Assembly (NCBI GenBank): GCA_964030785.1 | Contig: OZ034968.1 | Span: 29,315,686 to 29,379,685, forward strand | Length of the DNA: 64,000 nt | Direction: 5' to 3' | DNA from: Siderastrea siderea | Taxonomy: Eukaryota; Cnidaria; Anthozoa; Scleractinia; Rhizangiidae | Shown here: piece after piece, positions 1-14,200 of the stretch | Layout: every line of letters starts with the position of its first letter | Numbering within the stretch: position 1 is the stretch's first letter | Position numbers and translations under genes: made by a program | Notes under the pieces: generated by a model | What the model was told of the DNA's origin: nothing | Database searches by the model: none | The model's input: only the letters and a program-made list of their open reading frames with translations

Positions 1-110
1 TATTAAAGTTTTGAACGGAATGAAAGCGCGCACTTGGCGTAGGAATAAATAATTGTGAAACAAGCGTGCTGGTTAAATGCATAAACACATTGTCTTGTTG
101 AATGATAAAA

Positions 111-244
111 CAATTATTGAACTCGATTTCGCAAAATACCGTGATTTGTCAGTGTCTCGCAGATCAATTATTTGCCTCTGCCAATAATTGATCCGCTCGC
201 CACTGACAAATCACGATATTTTGCTCAACCTCGTCCAATAATTG
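111..244. repeat. Short foldback (hairpin) MITE
   Basis: The segment begins CAATTATTGAACTCGA and ends with the approximate reverse complement, TCGTCCAATAATTG. Inner arms pair around CGTGATTTGTCAGTG and CACTGACAAATCACG. The whole 134 bp can fold into one imperfect hairpin, as expected for a small non-autonomous element. No clear target duplication was found. Confidence 0.6.
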
Positions 245-2278
245 TTTAGTATGTGTTGTTTTCTTGTTATATTAACTCTGTAGATATGCATTGGAAAATC
301 ACGAGAAGCGTTGAAAACAAAAAGAAATGACGATAGAGACTTTCTTCGGGCTCGACGAAGGAGGACGAAGGAAACAATGCGTCACGATCCAGAAGAGCGT
401 CTGCGTAGTAGAACAATTCACAAGGCAACAAAAATGTCATGCCTGGGCGCATCCTTGCCAGGAAAGTAAAGAAATGGTGAGGCTTTGGCTTAACGCGTAC
501 ATTTGAAAACGCTCTCCAAAGTGAAGACATTTGAAAACGCATCGTTTCGAATACGCATCGCTGTCAGTGTGGACGGCAAAAACGGAGGTTTTTGAAAACG
601 CTCACGTCCAGTTTCCTTGGAAGAGAGAGAGACATTATGGGGGACAATATGCTCGTACTAGTGCTTTCTTTGCTTTACGGCTTAATTGCTTCCCTAGAGT
701 TTAACATCGCTCCAATCAACCTTTTATTGATCACCCAGTGAAAGAGAACGTCTACCTTGAGAAATAGATCTTTCTTTGAGAAACAGACCTCTCTGTATCA
801 ACGTATCAAAGACCTAGAAGGCTTTGGATTGGACCCTCTCGAAGGGGTGCATGCTGGGGCAATTTTGTTACCGAAACAGTTGTCCCTTAATAATGGAAGG
901 AAATGATGACTGTTAAAGCGAAGCGTGATCTCGTATCAGCGTATTTCGAGCGTTTTAGTGTGGACGTAAAACGCTGCGAAAACGATAGTGTGGACAGATT
1001 AAAGAAATCCTACGAATAAAGCCGTTTAGGGTAGAGGACCTTAACCTAACGTCGTCATCGTCTACTTTTTAAGTGTCCAGTAAGTTTGAAGCTTCTCGGA
1101 CGTTTTGTACGACACAGATGACTAAACATATATAAAGCAGTCTGCAATACTCTGTTAAGAGTGAAGACGTAACTGGTAAATAAATATAAAGTCTACTGTA
1201 CATGAAATATCAATCTGCAGTGTAAATGTTGAACATTTTGGCTTCGTGCGGTTATTGCCTGAAAATGCTTTCGTCAGCACCATACCACTAAAACGAGCAC
1301 GGTGACCACCCCATTTTTATTGCAATTTCAGAGCCTAAACGACTTGTTGAATATTTGTGCCAAGTTTCATTGCAAATCTATGACAGATTCTTTTTCAGGG
1401 AATCACCTTAAAATAGGGTTTGTATTTGTTTAGATTGCAGTCATTTAGACATGATGATATGCATATTTTATATAGACAATAGACAGTACCTATATTCTTC
1501 CAGTGACAAAAACATTTTTCCTTAAGAAAAATAATAAGAACCTGTTTAAGAACCTAAACAGCCTAATTTCCCGGTAAACACCAATTATATAAGAACCTTT
1601 TGAGATTAACTTGGAAAAATGCAGGTTCTTATGTGTGGGTTTTTCTGTATGTCACGCTTTTATATTACCCAATGTGTTATAAAGTTGGCTGGAAATGAGG
1701 GCCGGGATGAAGGGGGGGAGGGGGGTTGTACCTTAGCTATCAGCTTTTATAAGGGGGGTAAGAAGTTATTTCAGCCTTTGTATAAGGGGAGGGGGGGGGT
1801 TCAAGTTAACTTTATGCCGTGTTGTACTCGTTTCAGCACCCCCTCCTGATAATTATTGCACAGTCCCTAAACTTGTATTCCAGTGTGTCCCAAGTTTAAG
1901 GCATGTATTTGCCCTACTATAAATAATATTATATATATTTTCCTAACCTCATAATTAACTCTAACTTAAAGACCTTCCAAACTTATACCATCCCAGGTAA
2001 AGAGGGCTAGCTCGAAAACAAACTTTCTTTACTCCCAGTACAGTGTAATAGTGTCGGTCTGAGATCCTACATATAAAATAACCAATTCAAAAGCGTGTAA
2101 TTTACTTTACTGTCTACGTTTACCTGTATACTGCATTTAAACGACCAGCTGCTGTAGGCAACGGTTCTGTTTCTTCTGATGTTCCTCAAAGAACAGAAAT
2201 TGAATTTTAAGTAACTTGTAGATGAGAAGTACAAGTATAAGCTCGCAAGCTAACGCATTACACCGAATTACACCAACT
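245..2278. other. Non-coding stretch, no gene seen
   Basis: No open frame here looks like a protein-coding exon. Diverged repeats of the type TTTGAAAACGC occur at about 495-610 and again near 950-1000, with 'gtgtggac' nearby, suggesting an old transposon end. A G-rich tract lies at about 1690-1800. The 3' untranslated region of the minus-strand TPR gene should start just below 2279. Confidence 0.4.
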
Positions 2279-5200
2279 CTACATTAAAGTAGCTTTCCTT
2301 AGCTTCATCCTTATACCTTCATCCTTTTCCAATCCTTTCTTCCTTTTATTTCCTCTCTTCGGTTTCTTCTTGCTCTTCTGTGAGGAAAAGGATAAAAGAT
2401 AAATTGAATAAACTATGTAACATTGTCACTACAAAAGAAGCTGGCGCGGTAAGTATTCTAGCACCCTGTAGAAAATGAAAATGCACTGCTTTGCTTACAA
2501 AACATCATTACCTTAACAGGTGTAACACCTGAATTCTGAGACAACTCTGCTGCCTCCTGCATCTTTGACTCTTCATCCTCCCTTACAATCTGAATTAATT
2601 ACAAAAGTTTTTTCAAATGAGAAAAGTAATCAGTACTTACAAAGGTTTGATTCACATATGAATTACTTAAGAAACAAATTATCCAGTTGTAAGTCTTGCT
2701 GCTGGTGGAAAATAATTAAGACGATAATTGAGACGGAAATCAAAGGGCCCTGTGAGCGAAGTCGTGAATGCGCAAGTAGAATGAGGTAAATTCACCTGCG
2801 AGCTACATCAACATTTATGTATGAAAAATGAGATTTCAAAAAGAGCGCCAGATGCCATGCAATAAAACCTGGTAAAGTAAGGATATTGGACAGAATCTCA
2901 TAAGAATGGCTCGTTTCACAGCTCTAGTGGTGAACAACAACGCTAAGTTCACAGCGATATCTAAAATGTCTGCGGAAAAATCGTGCTCGACAGCCACAAA
3001 AGCGACGGAAATACAGAACAAGACGAAATGAGGCATTAAGTGGAAGGAGTTGTAGAGCATCTCTTCGTTATTAAATTACTGACCCAAAGTGTGTGCGTTA
3101 ACATTGTTCAAAATTTTGCGAAAGCTATTAGAAATACGAAGAATCGGTCATTTTGAAAAGTATTTTGGTGCAAATTAATAATAAAACATGTAATTTACTT
3201 TTATCATGGATTCCCAGAAGCGCTAGAACATTTCTAAGAAAGGCAACAGCTGGAGTGACTTTGAAGCTATCTCATCGCTTTGACAAATCAACAGCCTGTG
3301 CTCGAACAACGATTTCTTTGCTCTAATCTCTCTGAATTCCACTGTTTAAGCTGTCGAGTGTTCCTTAGGCATTCTTCTTTTGATTTATAATTCTAAGAAG
3401 GGGATTCTTCGTTCCGAGAACGAAATATTAACGTCTTGAAAATTCCTGGTGAAGGACAAAGCAGCCATTTTGAAACGAATTCTACTTACCAACCAAACAT
3501 GAGCCCGCGTTTTGAATGCGAAAGTTTAACATAAATTTATATTAAGTTTACAACATGGCGAGTGAGTGACAGTCACGTGACCCTGCACTTGACTAATCTC
3601 CCCAACTGCACAAACGTATTGCGCAAACGCAAACAATAGCAGGATAGGGGAGTTGATTCATTCAGTTAGTGATCACAGAGCATAAATGTAACCTGGCACA
3701 AATAGATTTGAAATGTGCAGTGCAATTAACGATCACTACGGTTAAGCTACGTTCTAACTTTATACATAGGATTTACCACCATACCTTTGGCAATAATCTG
3801 TTTATGGTTTCTTCAGCTTCTGCTACCTGTCATTGTACAAAAAAAAAATAATAACCCAATCACCCTACAGAATGAACTATCCAAGCAAAGCACACATATT
3901 CAGCCAAGATTTCTAACACCTAAGGTCAAACATTTCATAGCTACCAAAAAATGAATGTTATTTGATTACAATAGAATTGACAAAACACTTTATTTCACCA
4001 ACATATCAGTGACTAATATTTTTTTTTTATTTCACGGTCAACCATTATTAAGATATTAATAAATATAAATACCTTGACATTCTTTTCGACCAGCCTGTTG
4101 CAAACTGTGTAGCACTCTCTGTACCTGTTCATCATGTCCAGCACCTGCATCTTTGTGTAAAGGACTAACACATCCTCAGGAACAAGTCGATCAGCTGATG
4201 ATATATAATTGCTTTCTCACTTTTATAAATATAAAGATACATACAGCTATTTCAATAAACGTTGTCCGACAAAAGCTTAAAGACAAGACCGATAGGTAGT
4301 ATGGGTCGAAGAAGAGAGCAACTGCACGTGCTGAATACTATTAGGTATAATGACATGACAAACGCGAATTTGCACGTTTTCTTTCTCCGCAGACATGCGG
4401 AAACAAGGTACTTTTAGCCACACTAAATTTAAGAAGACTTTTAAAAACTCAAAGCTACTCGACAGTGAAAGAAAGCTACAGAAAAGGCCACCTGAGAGGA
4501 AAACAAATTCATGAATTCTTCACGTGCAAAAATACAAACTTGTACATTTCCTATAGACCAATATGCAAAGTTCCAGTGAATACCCAGACCACCATTCGGT
4601 CTTGTCTTTTAGCTTTAAGCTTTGATCTGACAACGTTAATTGAAATAGCTGTATACATGTTTTATGAAAGACTATAATTTAAGCAACTCTAATGTTGGTA
4701 CTGTTTGGCAGTTGACTAAAGCACTTCGTTGGCATCAACTAAAAGGGATCTGCTAAAATGCAGTTGAAGGATTAAAGCTGTCAGTTACAGTCAGTTAGCC
4801 AATCAGTTGGATATCAAGACTACTGCTCCACAGAGTAAAACATGTGACAACACACAGAGGCATTCCTGTTGAAATCTGAAAAATGTGGCTAAAATCTTTG
4901 AAATTCTTTATTTACCATGAATACCACTGAGCTCCATCAATCAAGTAAACTTTGAGGTCAGTGATATATTGGGACAATTTTAATGCAACTAAAAATAAAT
5001 TAAGTAATTAATGAATAAAACCTTTATTCAAATGTCTACGTATTTAGCTATTACACTGAGCTAATTGGGAACACTAAATAAAACAGCATTTCAATACTTG
5101 TTTTTTTTTTTAACTATATGACCTTAACAGGAAATCCCTTAAATACTGTTCCTGCAGTAACAACCAAGATAAAATCGCAATAAAGAATAAAATCAATAAA

Positions 5201-8200
5201 CACGTAGGACATTACAACATCGTTTATTTCAAGGTCTAGGTAGGAAAATAAACGACAGGTTGTTTATTCCACAGTATACAGCAAGGTAATTCTCTTTCCT
5301 TGTTTTAGTGCCAATTTTAATTCTGATCAGCTTGACACACAAAAGGTTCAACATCTCTCTCACTGCAAATGTATGACCATTATTTTCTTACCTTCATCAC
5401 AGTCTCTCAAGGCAGCTTCCAGATTGTTCTGAAAAGAAAAAAGGTGGCAAACATACATCATGTACTATCTAAGTACCTTCACTCTCATAAAACAAGTTAT
5501 TTCCGCTCAAGATTTAAAATGAATCTGGGGTTCTCTAAATGCACAACATGAACATTTCCATTTTAAAAAATTTTTCTCTTGTGACCTTCCGTGTTTTAAC
5601 CCTCCTCACCCACTGCCTGATGGCGGATCCAGACTTTGAGGGAAGGAGCAGGCACAATCCAATTAAAAAGGGTCTTTGAAACTACAAACATTTTTCTGTG
5701 CCACATATTACAAGTCTGGTTCAGGACCGTTGCTAGAATGAGGCAAACCGAGGCACTTGCCTCAGACATTTTTTTTCGTTTATCACCCTCAATACCTAGG
5801 AAGATAATTAAACCATGGACATTGCCTCAGTCATAATTTTTTTCTGGCTACGGCCCTGTGGTTGTTCAAAGCCTGATTAAGAAAATTTGGGGTCTTTCAT
5901 GGTTTTAAGGAAACCATTGTTAGTTAGCTAGCTAATCGTGTTTATTGTCGTTTGAATCTTTTTTTTATGTCATTTGATGATCACAACTTCCAAGACACCA
6001 AGAAACTGCCGCAAATTTGCTTTGTAATTTATCAACAACAATTGCTCCTGTCATTTTTTGCTTGGTTTTGATTATGTCAAAATCGTAGTTGATTGTACAT
6101 CCTGGATTAGTATTTAACATGCTTTGAACAACCGGGCAAAGCCTGAACAGAAGATCGAGAGATTAGGTAGCAACCTTTCTTAAGTAACATTCTGCACGCT
6201 GCCAGTAACACTGCTTCCTTTCTGTTGCATATATGTCCAGCTGTGGTAGCAATAATATTGCCTCACAAAAATGTTTCATAGCCTCGTCATACTTCGACTT
6301 CTGAAAACACAGGTTTCCTTGACGTCTCTTTTTCATTGCTTTTTCTTTGGCGTCCTGCATCAAAAAACAAACCATACTTACATCAGGGGCGGATCCAGGG
6401 GGGTGGGTTGGGTGGCTAGCCATCCCCCTTTTGGGGGTCGTTTAAGCTCGAAATTATAAAAGGGAACGACGATTGGGCGATTTGGTCTCCGATTGTTCCA
6501 ATATCGTTCTGTCAGGTCAGTCGCCCCCCATCAAAAATCCTGGATCCGCCGCTGCTTACATGGCTATTGATAATAAATATCTACCCATTTGTACTACCCA
6601 AAATATTTACAATTTATGCAGACACTACAGTCATCACTTAAAAGGGGTCTTTAGTCGCCTATAATTATTCAAATTACCCACAAATACAAAACAAACATTG
6701 CAAGCAAAATATAATAAAGATATTATAATTATAATAATAATAAAGATATTATGGTTAAGGGATAACAGCAGAAGATCATGCAGCTGCTCACTCCAGGAAA
6801 GTTTTTAATACAAAAACATCTGAGTCCCAACGTAAATCTAACCCACGAAATTCTGTACACTGGTTGGAAGCTCTAACCACTAAGCATCTGGGAGACTCGT
6901 GACGAGCTAGGCCATGGTTCATCATGACACGAGTCCTGCATACTGCATACTCTCGCTCGAGATGAATATCCAGTTAACTCTTGATAGCTTGAACGCTCAA
7001 TAACTCGAAGTTGTTGTTGGGAAATTTTTTTGGCGGCAACTTTTTGACGGACCGTGAAAAAACCGCAAAAAAAACCCGCAAAAATTAGAACCCGCAAAAA
7101 TTTAGTGCCACACGGTAACTCGAAACTTATTTGACAACTGTGTCAAAAACATAAATTGTGTAATAAAACATGCGTGCTGTGTGATTAAAATTGACTACAA
7201 CTAGCACTCTTAAATGCAAGCTTCGAGAAAAAGTACTGTAATTGCATTCGCGAGTAAGCCAAATTTAAGTAACCAAAGTAACCAAAATGACGTTTATGAC
7301 AATTTATAGTCCATTTTCGCTAATCAAGGATACATTATACTGCACGAAATATAAGAGAACAAGAACAAGAACAAGTAACGGTTTTTGAAAGTTTAATGGC
7401 TCCAAAACAACCCATGTTAGTGGTTTTAATAAATCTTGTTAGTGATTTATGAAGTCGCTTTTCTGGAACAGCCAAAGGTCATCAGACACAGAAATTCCAT
7501 TAACTCACACACAAAGTTGTTTGGTGCATTGACGCTGACAGCCAGTTACTTCCTTGGTAACTGATCCTCCATGAGCAAGAAAATAAAACAAATGCCAATT
7601 CAAGCAGTCTTCGATTACTTAATGGCATCGAGGACGACTTGTCTCTCCAGTTCTCTCTCTCCCAACAAAAACCCACTTACTGAATAAGCCGCTTACTACG
7701 AAGTAACGTGGATTTAGCCAGATGAAAACATGCTTCTGTTCACAAGCAAACTAGACCATGGCCAAAGAAACAACTTTAAACACAAAAGCTTTAGTAGAAA
7801 AGTTCCAGACAATTTAAGAAAAAGTTGAAAACAAAATATTAATATTCTTGAAAGCCATTTGGAAGTAATAAATTTCTGTTCTTTAACTAAAAGGATAGCA
7901 ATGATATTTTCCAGCTTATATTTACTAAATCTTTACTGATTAGACATCTAGTCTGTAGGCGAGTATTGCGCGTAGCATGTGCATTTTGTTTTTATCAAGT
8001 ACCTGACCCCATTATTATAATTTTTTTTGTTATTTACGAAGGATAGCTGGACTGTTTTTGTAGGTTATTTATATGGTTATTTAGGGCAGCTGGTACTCAC
8101 CCCTAAATTAATATCAACAAATGTATATATAATTTATGTAAGAAAATGAGTACAAATAAAGTTGTTGTTGTCTTGGTTGTTGTAGATATTACCATAACAA

Positions 8201-11200
8201 AGACAGATCGAGACGTACCACTCCATATTAGAGTCTTCACAGCCAATAACATCATGGCTCAACTAACAGACAGCCAATAACACTGCGACTTAATTAAACA
8301 ACAAGGTCAACAACCTACGATTTCACACCATCACCTGATGGTACACTATTCACTCTACTCTGATGATGACTTCCGAACAGATTGTTGAAATGTCAGTCAA
8401 CGTCACCAACTTAGTCCTTTTCTGGACTAAAACTGTACCCTCACTTATGACATGGCGTCTAGGTTCAATCCATTTACTATGATGGTTAAAATCATATCAT
8501 GCAACTGGTTGCTACCAGGAAATCTCTACATTATAGGACGTGGATAGCGCTTTAAGGTCTGCCAGACGTGAATGATAACTTACTCGAAAAAATGTTAAAG
8601 GATTGAAATTGACAATATTGTTACTTCAACCAACTACAACACAACAGTCTGTTTAGCTCAACTTCCGTTTTCAGCAAATACCCAAGCTGAGCAATGGCAG
8701 AGTCCTAATAATGGAGTAACAAATATAGATAGCTTTAAGTTTATGACCAGTCAATCTTACAGACCAGCTAGCTGCAGTGCAGTCTGCCCCATTTTACCTT
8801 CACATGCTAAGCCTCACAATGAAAATTGGCAAGGAAAAGAAATAACAGGTATAGTGACAAGGCATGTTTTAAATATTCTTATAATCAGAACAAAGCTGTA
8901 GTGTTGAGATCGAGTATGCATCAATGTAGCCACTTACATTAAACAGCAAAGTTTTACCTCAGGATTTTTCTGCTGTAAGCTTGTGACCTCTGTGAAAGCT
9001 TCAGCAATTTTTCCTTCACCCTGCAAGGACTGGACCAGCCTATACCTGGCTTTCACATTGCGTGGATTCAACAATAATGCTAGGAAAAAAAGTGGGCTTT
9101 ATTGTTTTGCATACTAATTTATATTACATATATTACTGCAAGAAAAAAGATTGAGTGACAGAAAAAACCAAGGATGATCAGATCTCTTGGACTATATAAT
9201 TAGTAAGTTTCCTTGTAAAATAAAGTCAGCAGCCTCCGTTCGTGCCATTGACAGCACACAGTGACTGTCAGCACTTCATACTTATCACAAAAAGACCTTG
9301 TGTTACATTATTGTGAGCTTCACCAAAATCACCTTGGGTCTTCAGTCATCTCCCAATAAAGACTGTCTGCCAACCACCTCTATGGGCTTCCTTGAATTGG
9401 TATCCACCTTGACAACCTTGACACCCTTGCCATATCCATGTCCAACACCCACCTACCTGGACGGCGTTGTCCCTTGAATATACAGTGTAGGTGCATGCCT
9501 ATGCTCCTGGTACTGGAGGCGCAATAGTATAATGGTCATCGCGTAGGACGTTCGATCTGACGATCAGGAGATCAAAGGGTTGGTGGTTCTAGGCTTGGTC
9601 GCTGCATTGTATCATGTCTTCTCTCTACCCAGATGTTTTTTTAAAATGGGTACCGGCTAACCTTTAGGGAATCCTAACAGAAAAGCTGGGGGTAACCCTG
9701 TGATAGGCTACCATCCCATCCAGGGGGGAGTAGTGATGCTTCTAGTCGCTTCATGTTACAGAAACTGGAGTTAAGCGCCAGCCTAGATGAGCCTCATGGT
9801 TTGTTCCATCAAGTGGATTGGACACATGACCTTATCTTTTACCTTTGGCTTATGCTCCTGGCACTTTACACACGTTACATTCCCAGTGGAAGTCACTCTT
9901 GACATTCTGCACTACTTGGACGATCTACTAGCTTGACCAAACAAAGTGGCCTCCTATACATGTTGCGATTAAGACTTCATCTATTCACTACATTTTGAAC
10001 CACCTTAACGCATATGGTCCAATCGCCGCGGACTCCTCCACCACTACAATGGTTAGTCGGCAGATGCACTCAACAGCGTTCAGGTTTTCTTAACCAAGTG
10101 AAGATTAAAATGCCTCTTTAGATCATTCTACAAACCATCCAGAATATTCTATTAACCCAACCATATTCCAGTACGTACGCCGACATTTAGGCATGGGCCA
10201 TTTTCCCTCATGGAAATGTTTCACTTCTTCAGTAGAATTAGATCCTGTCCATTACTCTCCTCACACCGTCCATCATGATGGTGTATCTTTTGCCCATTAG
10301 TCGGGCATCCCAAGTTCTTTTACGCGTTTTTACGGACCTTACCTTCGCCTCGGTCCAAAACAAAAGGCAAAAAAAGAACATGGCCAATATCCAGCAATCT
10401 TCACCAAACAAGCTTGGTCAGTAAAGGATTTAAATTGTTAAAAGAGAGAGTTGAGTTTTTTATTTTCGAGCACCAGAAAGAAAGCAAGTTACATGCAAAA
10501 TTGATGGCACATGCCCTTTCATCCAGATTGGACAAACGAAAAAATAAAATCAACTGATTGGTTTACACGTCTAAAAAGTAAACGTCAAAAATTCTGAATG
10601 AAATCAATGCACAAAGCAAATCCACTTCAGTTATAGCACGATGTGGCAAAATAGAAAAACACATTCTTCAACAAAATGGCTTAGATTTTCAAAACTTACA
10701 TTCTGAAGACTACGAAAGCTAGACAATTGTATTCCATCTGGCCATCTCTTTCAATTCTTGGGTGCATTGCAGAACTAGAGCATAGCTTCCCTGACATGAG
10801 CTAAATGTTGAACATGCAGTTGTTGAAGTTACCAGACATTGCACCTGCAAAGACACCTGATCCCAGCAGGAGTGGCTTTAAGGTGCTGGATTCAAGGCCG
10901 GTGGTTTCTGTGCGATTAGAAACTTGGTTGTTGTTTGAGCAACTCAGTGTCAGAAACATTTGCCGTTGATGTTCGTAGGAGGCGGATTTGTAAGTGTTGA
11001 GACTCTTCAGAAGAGATAGTGAAGTTGTCTCTATCAATGATGTTTACGTTTAACCCACTTTCATTCAAGGTGCATTGAAAACTTCACTGTACTCTGTACC
11101 GTCTAATTTCTTGTCAACGACACTTTTGAAAGATTTGCACAACAGCAAATTTAGTTCTTCCTCAGGTAAGTCACTTTCTTCTTGTTTTCTATCAAACAAA

Positions 11201-14200
11201 ACTGCTCTCATACCTTCACGCCACTTTGTGCTTGTCAACATCTTGGTTTTCTTTGTTGTCATTCTCTTCGAGGCTTTCAGCTGTTTTGTGACTGACTCCA
11301 TCGATAGGGAGAAAGTCTGGGGAAAATCTCTTTCTTGTCTCAAACCATACTATGTGTAAACTATGAACAAATACTATGGTAATAAGCCAGCTTCAGAGAA
11401 AATTTTTCTTGTGGGAACACAGTGGGCAATCCAGAGCGGGCAAGAAACCTCCATCTTGCCCACTCAGGTAGCTGATCAGAGCGCAGGATTTGCTTCATCT
11501 TGAATTACTGATATCTCTTATCAACCAAAATTTTCATCTTTTTCTCTCATCTCACATTTGGGCAATTTTTGGAGGCCTTGATTCAATAAACAACAATTTT
11601 AGCCCAAACATGTCTCTTTCTTGATCAATATGTCAATAATTGCTTTGTGCATTTTGATTCTGCCCAGTCAATTTTATCACGCCTTTCAGGCCTTGGACAT
11701 AAATCTTCATTAGTCTATAGAGTAATTTTGCTACCCTTCCACCCACCCAGGCAGCTTGGCCCAAACATGTCTCTTTATTGATTGATATGTACCAGTAAGA
11801 AACATTGTACAAAAACAAATTGAAGCATTGTCACCAAGTACATTCCGCAATCTACTGTGATCACTAGTTTAATTCAGAATGTCAGGGGAGGACACCCTGG
11901 GGTGGACAGTGACTTTGTTACAATTTGCTATTAGTGAGTCTCTGGGACTCACTCCATGAAAAATAACGAGTCCCAGACCAAAACCAATGAGTCCCACCTT
12001 TCATAAATGGCGGCCTTTGGCGAGCTTTGTACAAAGTGTGCTTTAATTATTCCATATTTGGTACGACCTCAGATCATTCCCAGGGTTTTCTCGACATCAA
12101 ATACCTATACCACTCGAACACAAACAATCAAGGTGGCATTTGGATTACATCAAATTTATTAATAATACAAGTAAAGGCTTGTATTTTTTCCCTCAGAAAT
12201 TATTTCTAGACATATTTTAGAGCCAACTGATATTTTCGTTTGAAGTAAGTGTGTTATAGATTCTAAATTACACAAATGGGACATTTGATCGATCATGGCA
12301 CATTCACATTTGTGTGTCCTGAAGGATGCATGCCATAAATTATGTTGCGTCTTTTAGAATTTCTATGCGTCAGAGACGCAGGATGCAGGAGGAACAAAAT
12401 CACTGGGTGGGCACACAGTTTAATTTAGAATGTGTGTGTTGTCTTTGCCTTTGTAAATTAACGTATCTTAAGACAAAGTCTAACTCTCCTGTAAATGTAA
12501 AACAAAAACAACAGAAATAAATTACAAATTACCTAAATCACAATCCTTATAAGCCTCCTTAAACTTCCTCTGCAGGAACAAAAATAGTACCATTGTGTAT
12601 TAGCCACATAAATTTCAATTAACTAATTGGAAACATTTTAACTTATTCACTACCATTAAGTCAAAACTTGTTTCCATTGATGCTGAGTCTGAGAATTTAG
12701 AACATTTTGTAAATGTTACATGTACATACCAGTTTTAGATAGCATGCTGCTCGGTTGCACAGATATTTGACTCTTCTATCCTTCTCCTTGTCTTTAGGAA
12801 TGCATTCAAGAGCAGCTGTATAATGCTGACATGCATTCTCATATCTACCATCTTGGAATTCTACCCTTCCTCTGTTGTTGTGACTCTCCGCCTTTTCAAC
12901 AGAATCCTCAAAAAAGTAAAAATATACAACAAAATACCCCACTGTTATCAGCAAAATACAGAGAGAGGCTACCCCAACAGCAGAGCTCCTGCATGTGTTA
13001 AGAACACGAATTTAAAAGATATAAATGTTACTAGTAACAATTATTCTGACTGTGTGCAAGTGTAAGATACTCAATGACGCTTTATTGTATGGCTAAACTG
13101 GTCCGTGCTGAAAAGGAGATTTCTGGTTGGTTCCCTAAGCAGTCCGGATTTTCCTATACAGACTGCTAAGATGGACCATTCACGAAGATATCTTTGGAAA
13201 AACTTAGAAGAGAGGATAGTTGCATGAAGTTGAAACCTTGCTCTTGCTTTCTGGCCTATATTATAGCAAAAACCTCTGCGAAAATGACATTATGAAAATC
13301 ATTTGTCCCCTTCTTTCATCCCTGTAGCACATGCTTTAATACTAATAGAAATGCACATTGCTGTTTGCAATTTTGTAAAGAGCCATAACATGTATTTATT
13401 AAATGGAAAACTAATGTTCTACGTAACACCCCTGATCAGATAACAATACATAATGCTAATCGGCTCACACCCTGAATTTTGGTGGAGGGGTACGTAGAAA
13501 GGCATCTATTTGAATACCACAAATGGGGACACTTCATGATGCTTACAAGAAGACTTCACCTGGGCCTTAAGAGGGGAGGTTGCTGCTGACCACATGCTTA
13601 CCATCCTCTGTTTGTGTTGCGGACCTGTGCTAGCTGTATATTAATGCATTAATATGGCTGCTTCGGTTGTGAACAAAGGATTTTGTGAATGCCATATTTA
13701 CGGCTTTCTGAACAGATGAAAGTCAATTCAATAAAAATGCTTAGAAACATGAACACCGTGTTATTAATGTTTGCTATAATGGGCTTGGTTTGTCGATACA
13801 AAGCTCCGGGAGGCAGTTTTAGAAACTTGAAGTTTGACCTACTCTATAAATATACTTATAGACACTCACTGCAAGGCTTGCAATTTCCAGAACCTCAAAT
13901 TACCGACCAGCTTGAGATTTCGCCAAAAATAATACACTTAACCTTGTGCCTTTTTTAATTTGACAAAGGAATCCCGGTTTCTGAAAGAACAGTCTTATGT
14001 AGTTTGATTTGGCCCGATTTTGACTCATTCGCATCTGCGGACTGACCCTTAAAATCCAGCACAAACTTTTGAATCTGATGGAAAATTTGTTCCTTCCTAT
14101 GATCTGAACAAGTTGCCTAAATCTCTTGGGCCTCGCGAGTTCAAATTTGCATGGAAAACTGCATTCTTGTGCAGATCACGGGAAGAAACAAATTTTCCAC

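Noticed and set aside
6355..6423. Upstream extension of the TPR exon at 6175-6354
   Set aside because: The extra residues come from the MITE and intron; a clear acceptor (GCAG) lies at 6355-6358 and gives the right phase.
11075..11359. Plus-strand 94-residue open frame
   Set aside because: It is the opposite strand of the recombinase-like frame, which has a recognisable pattern; the plus frame has none.
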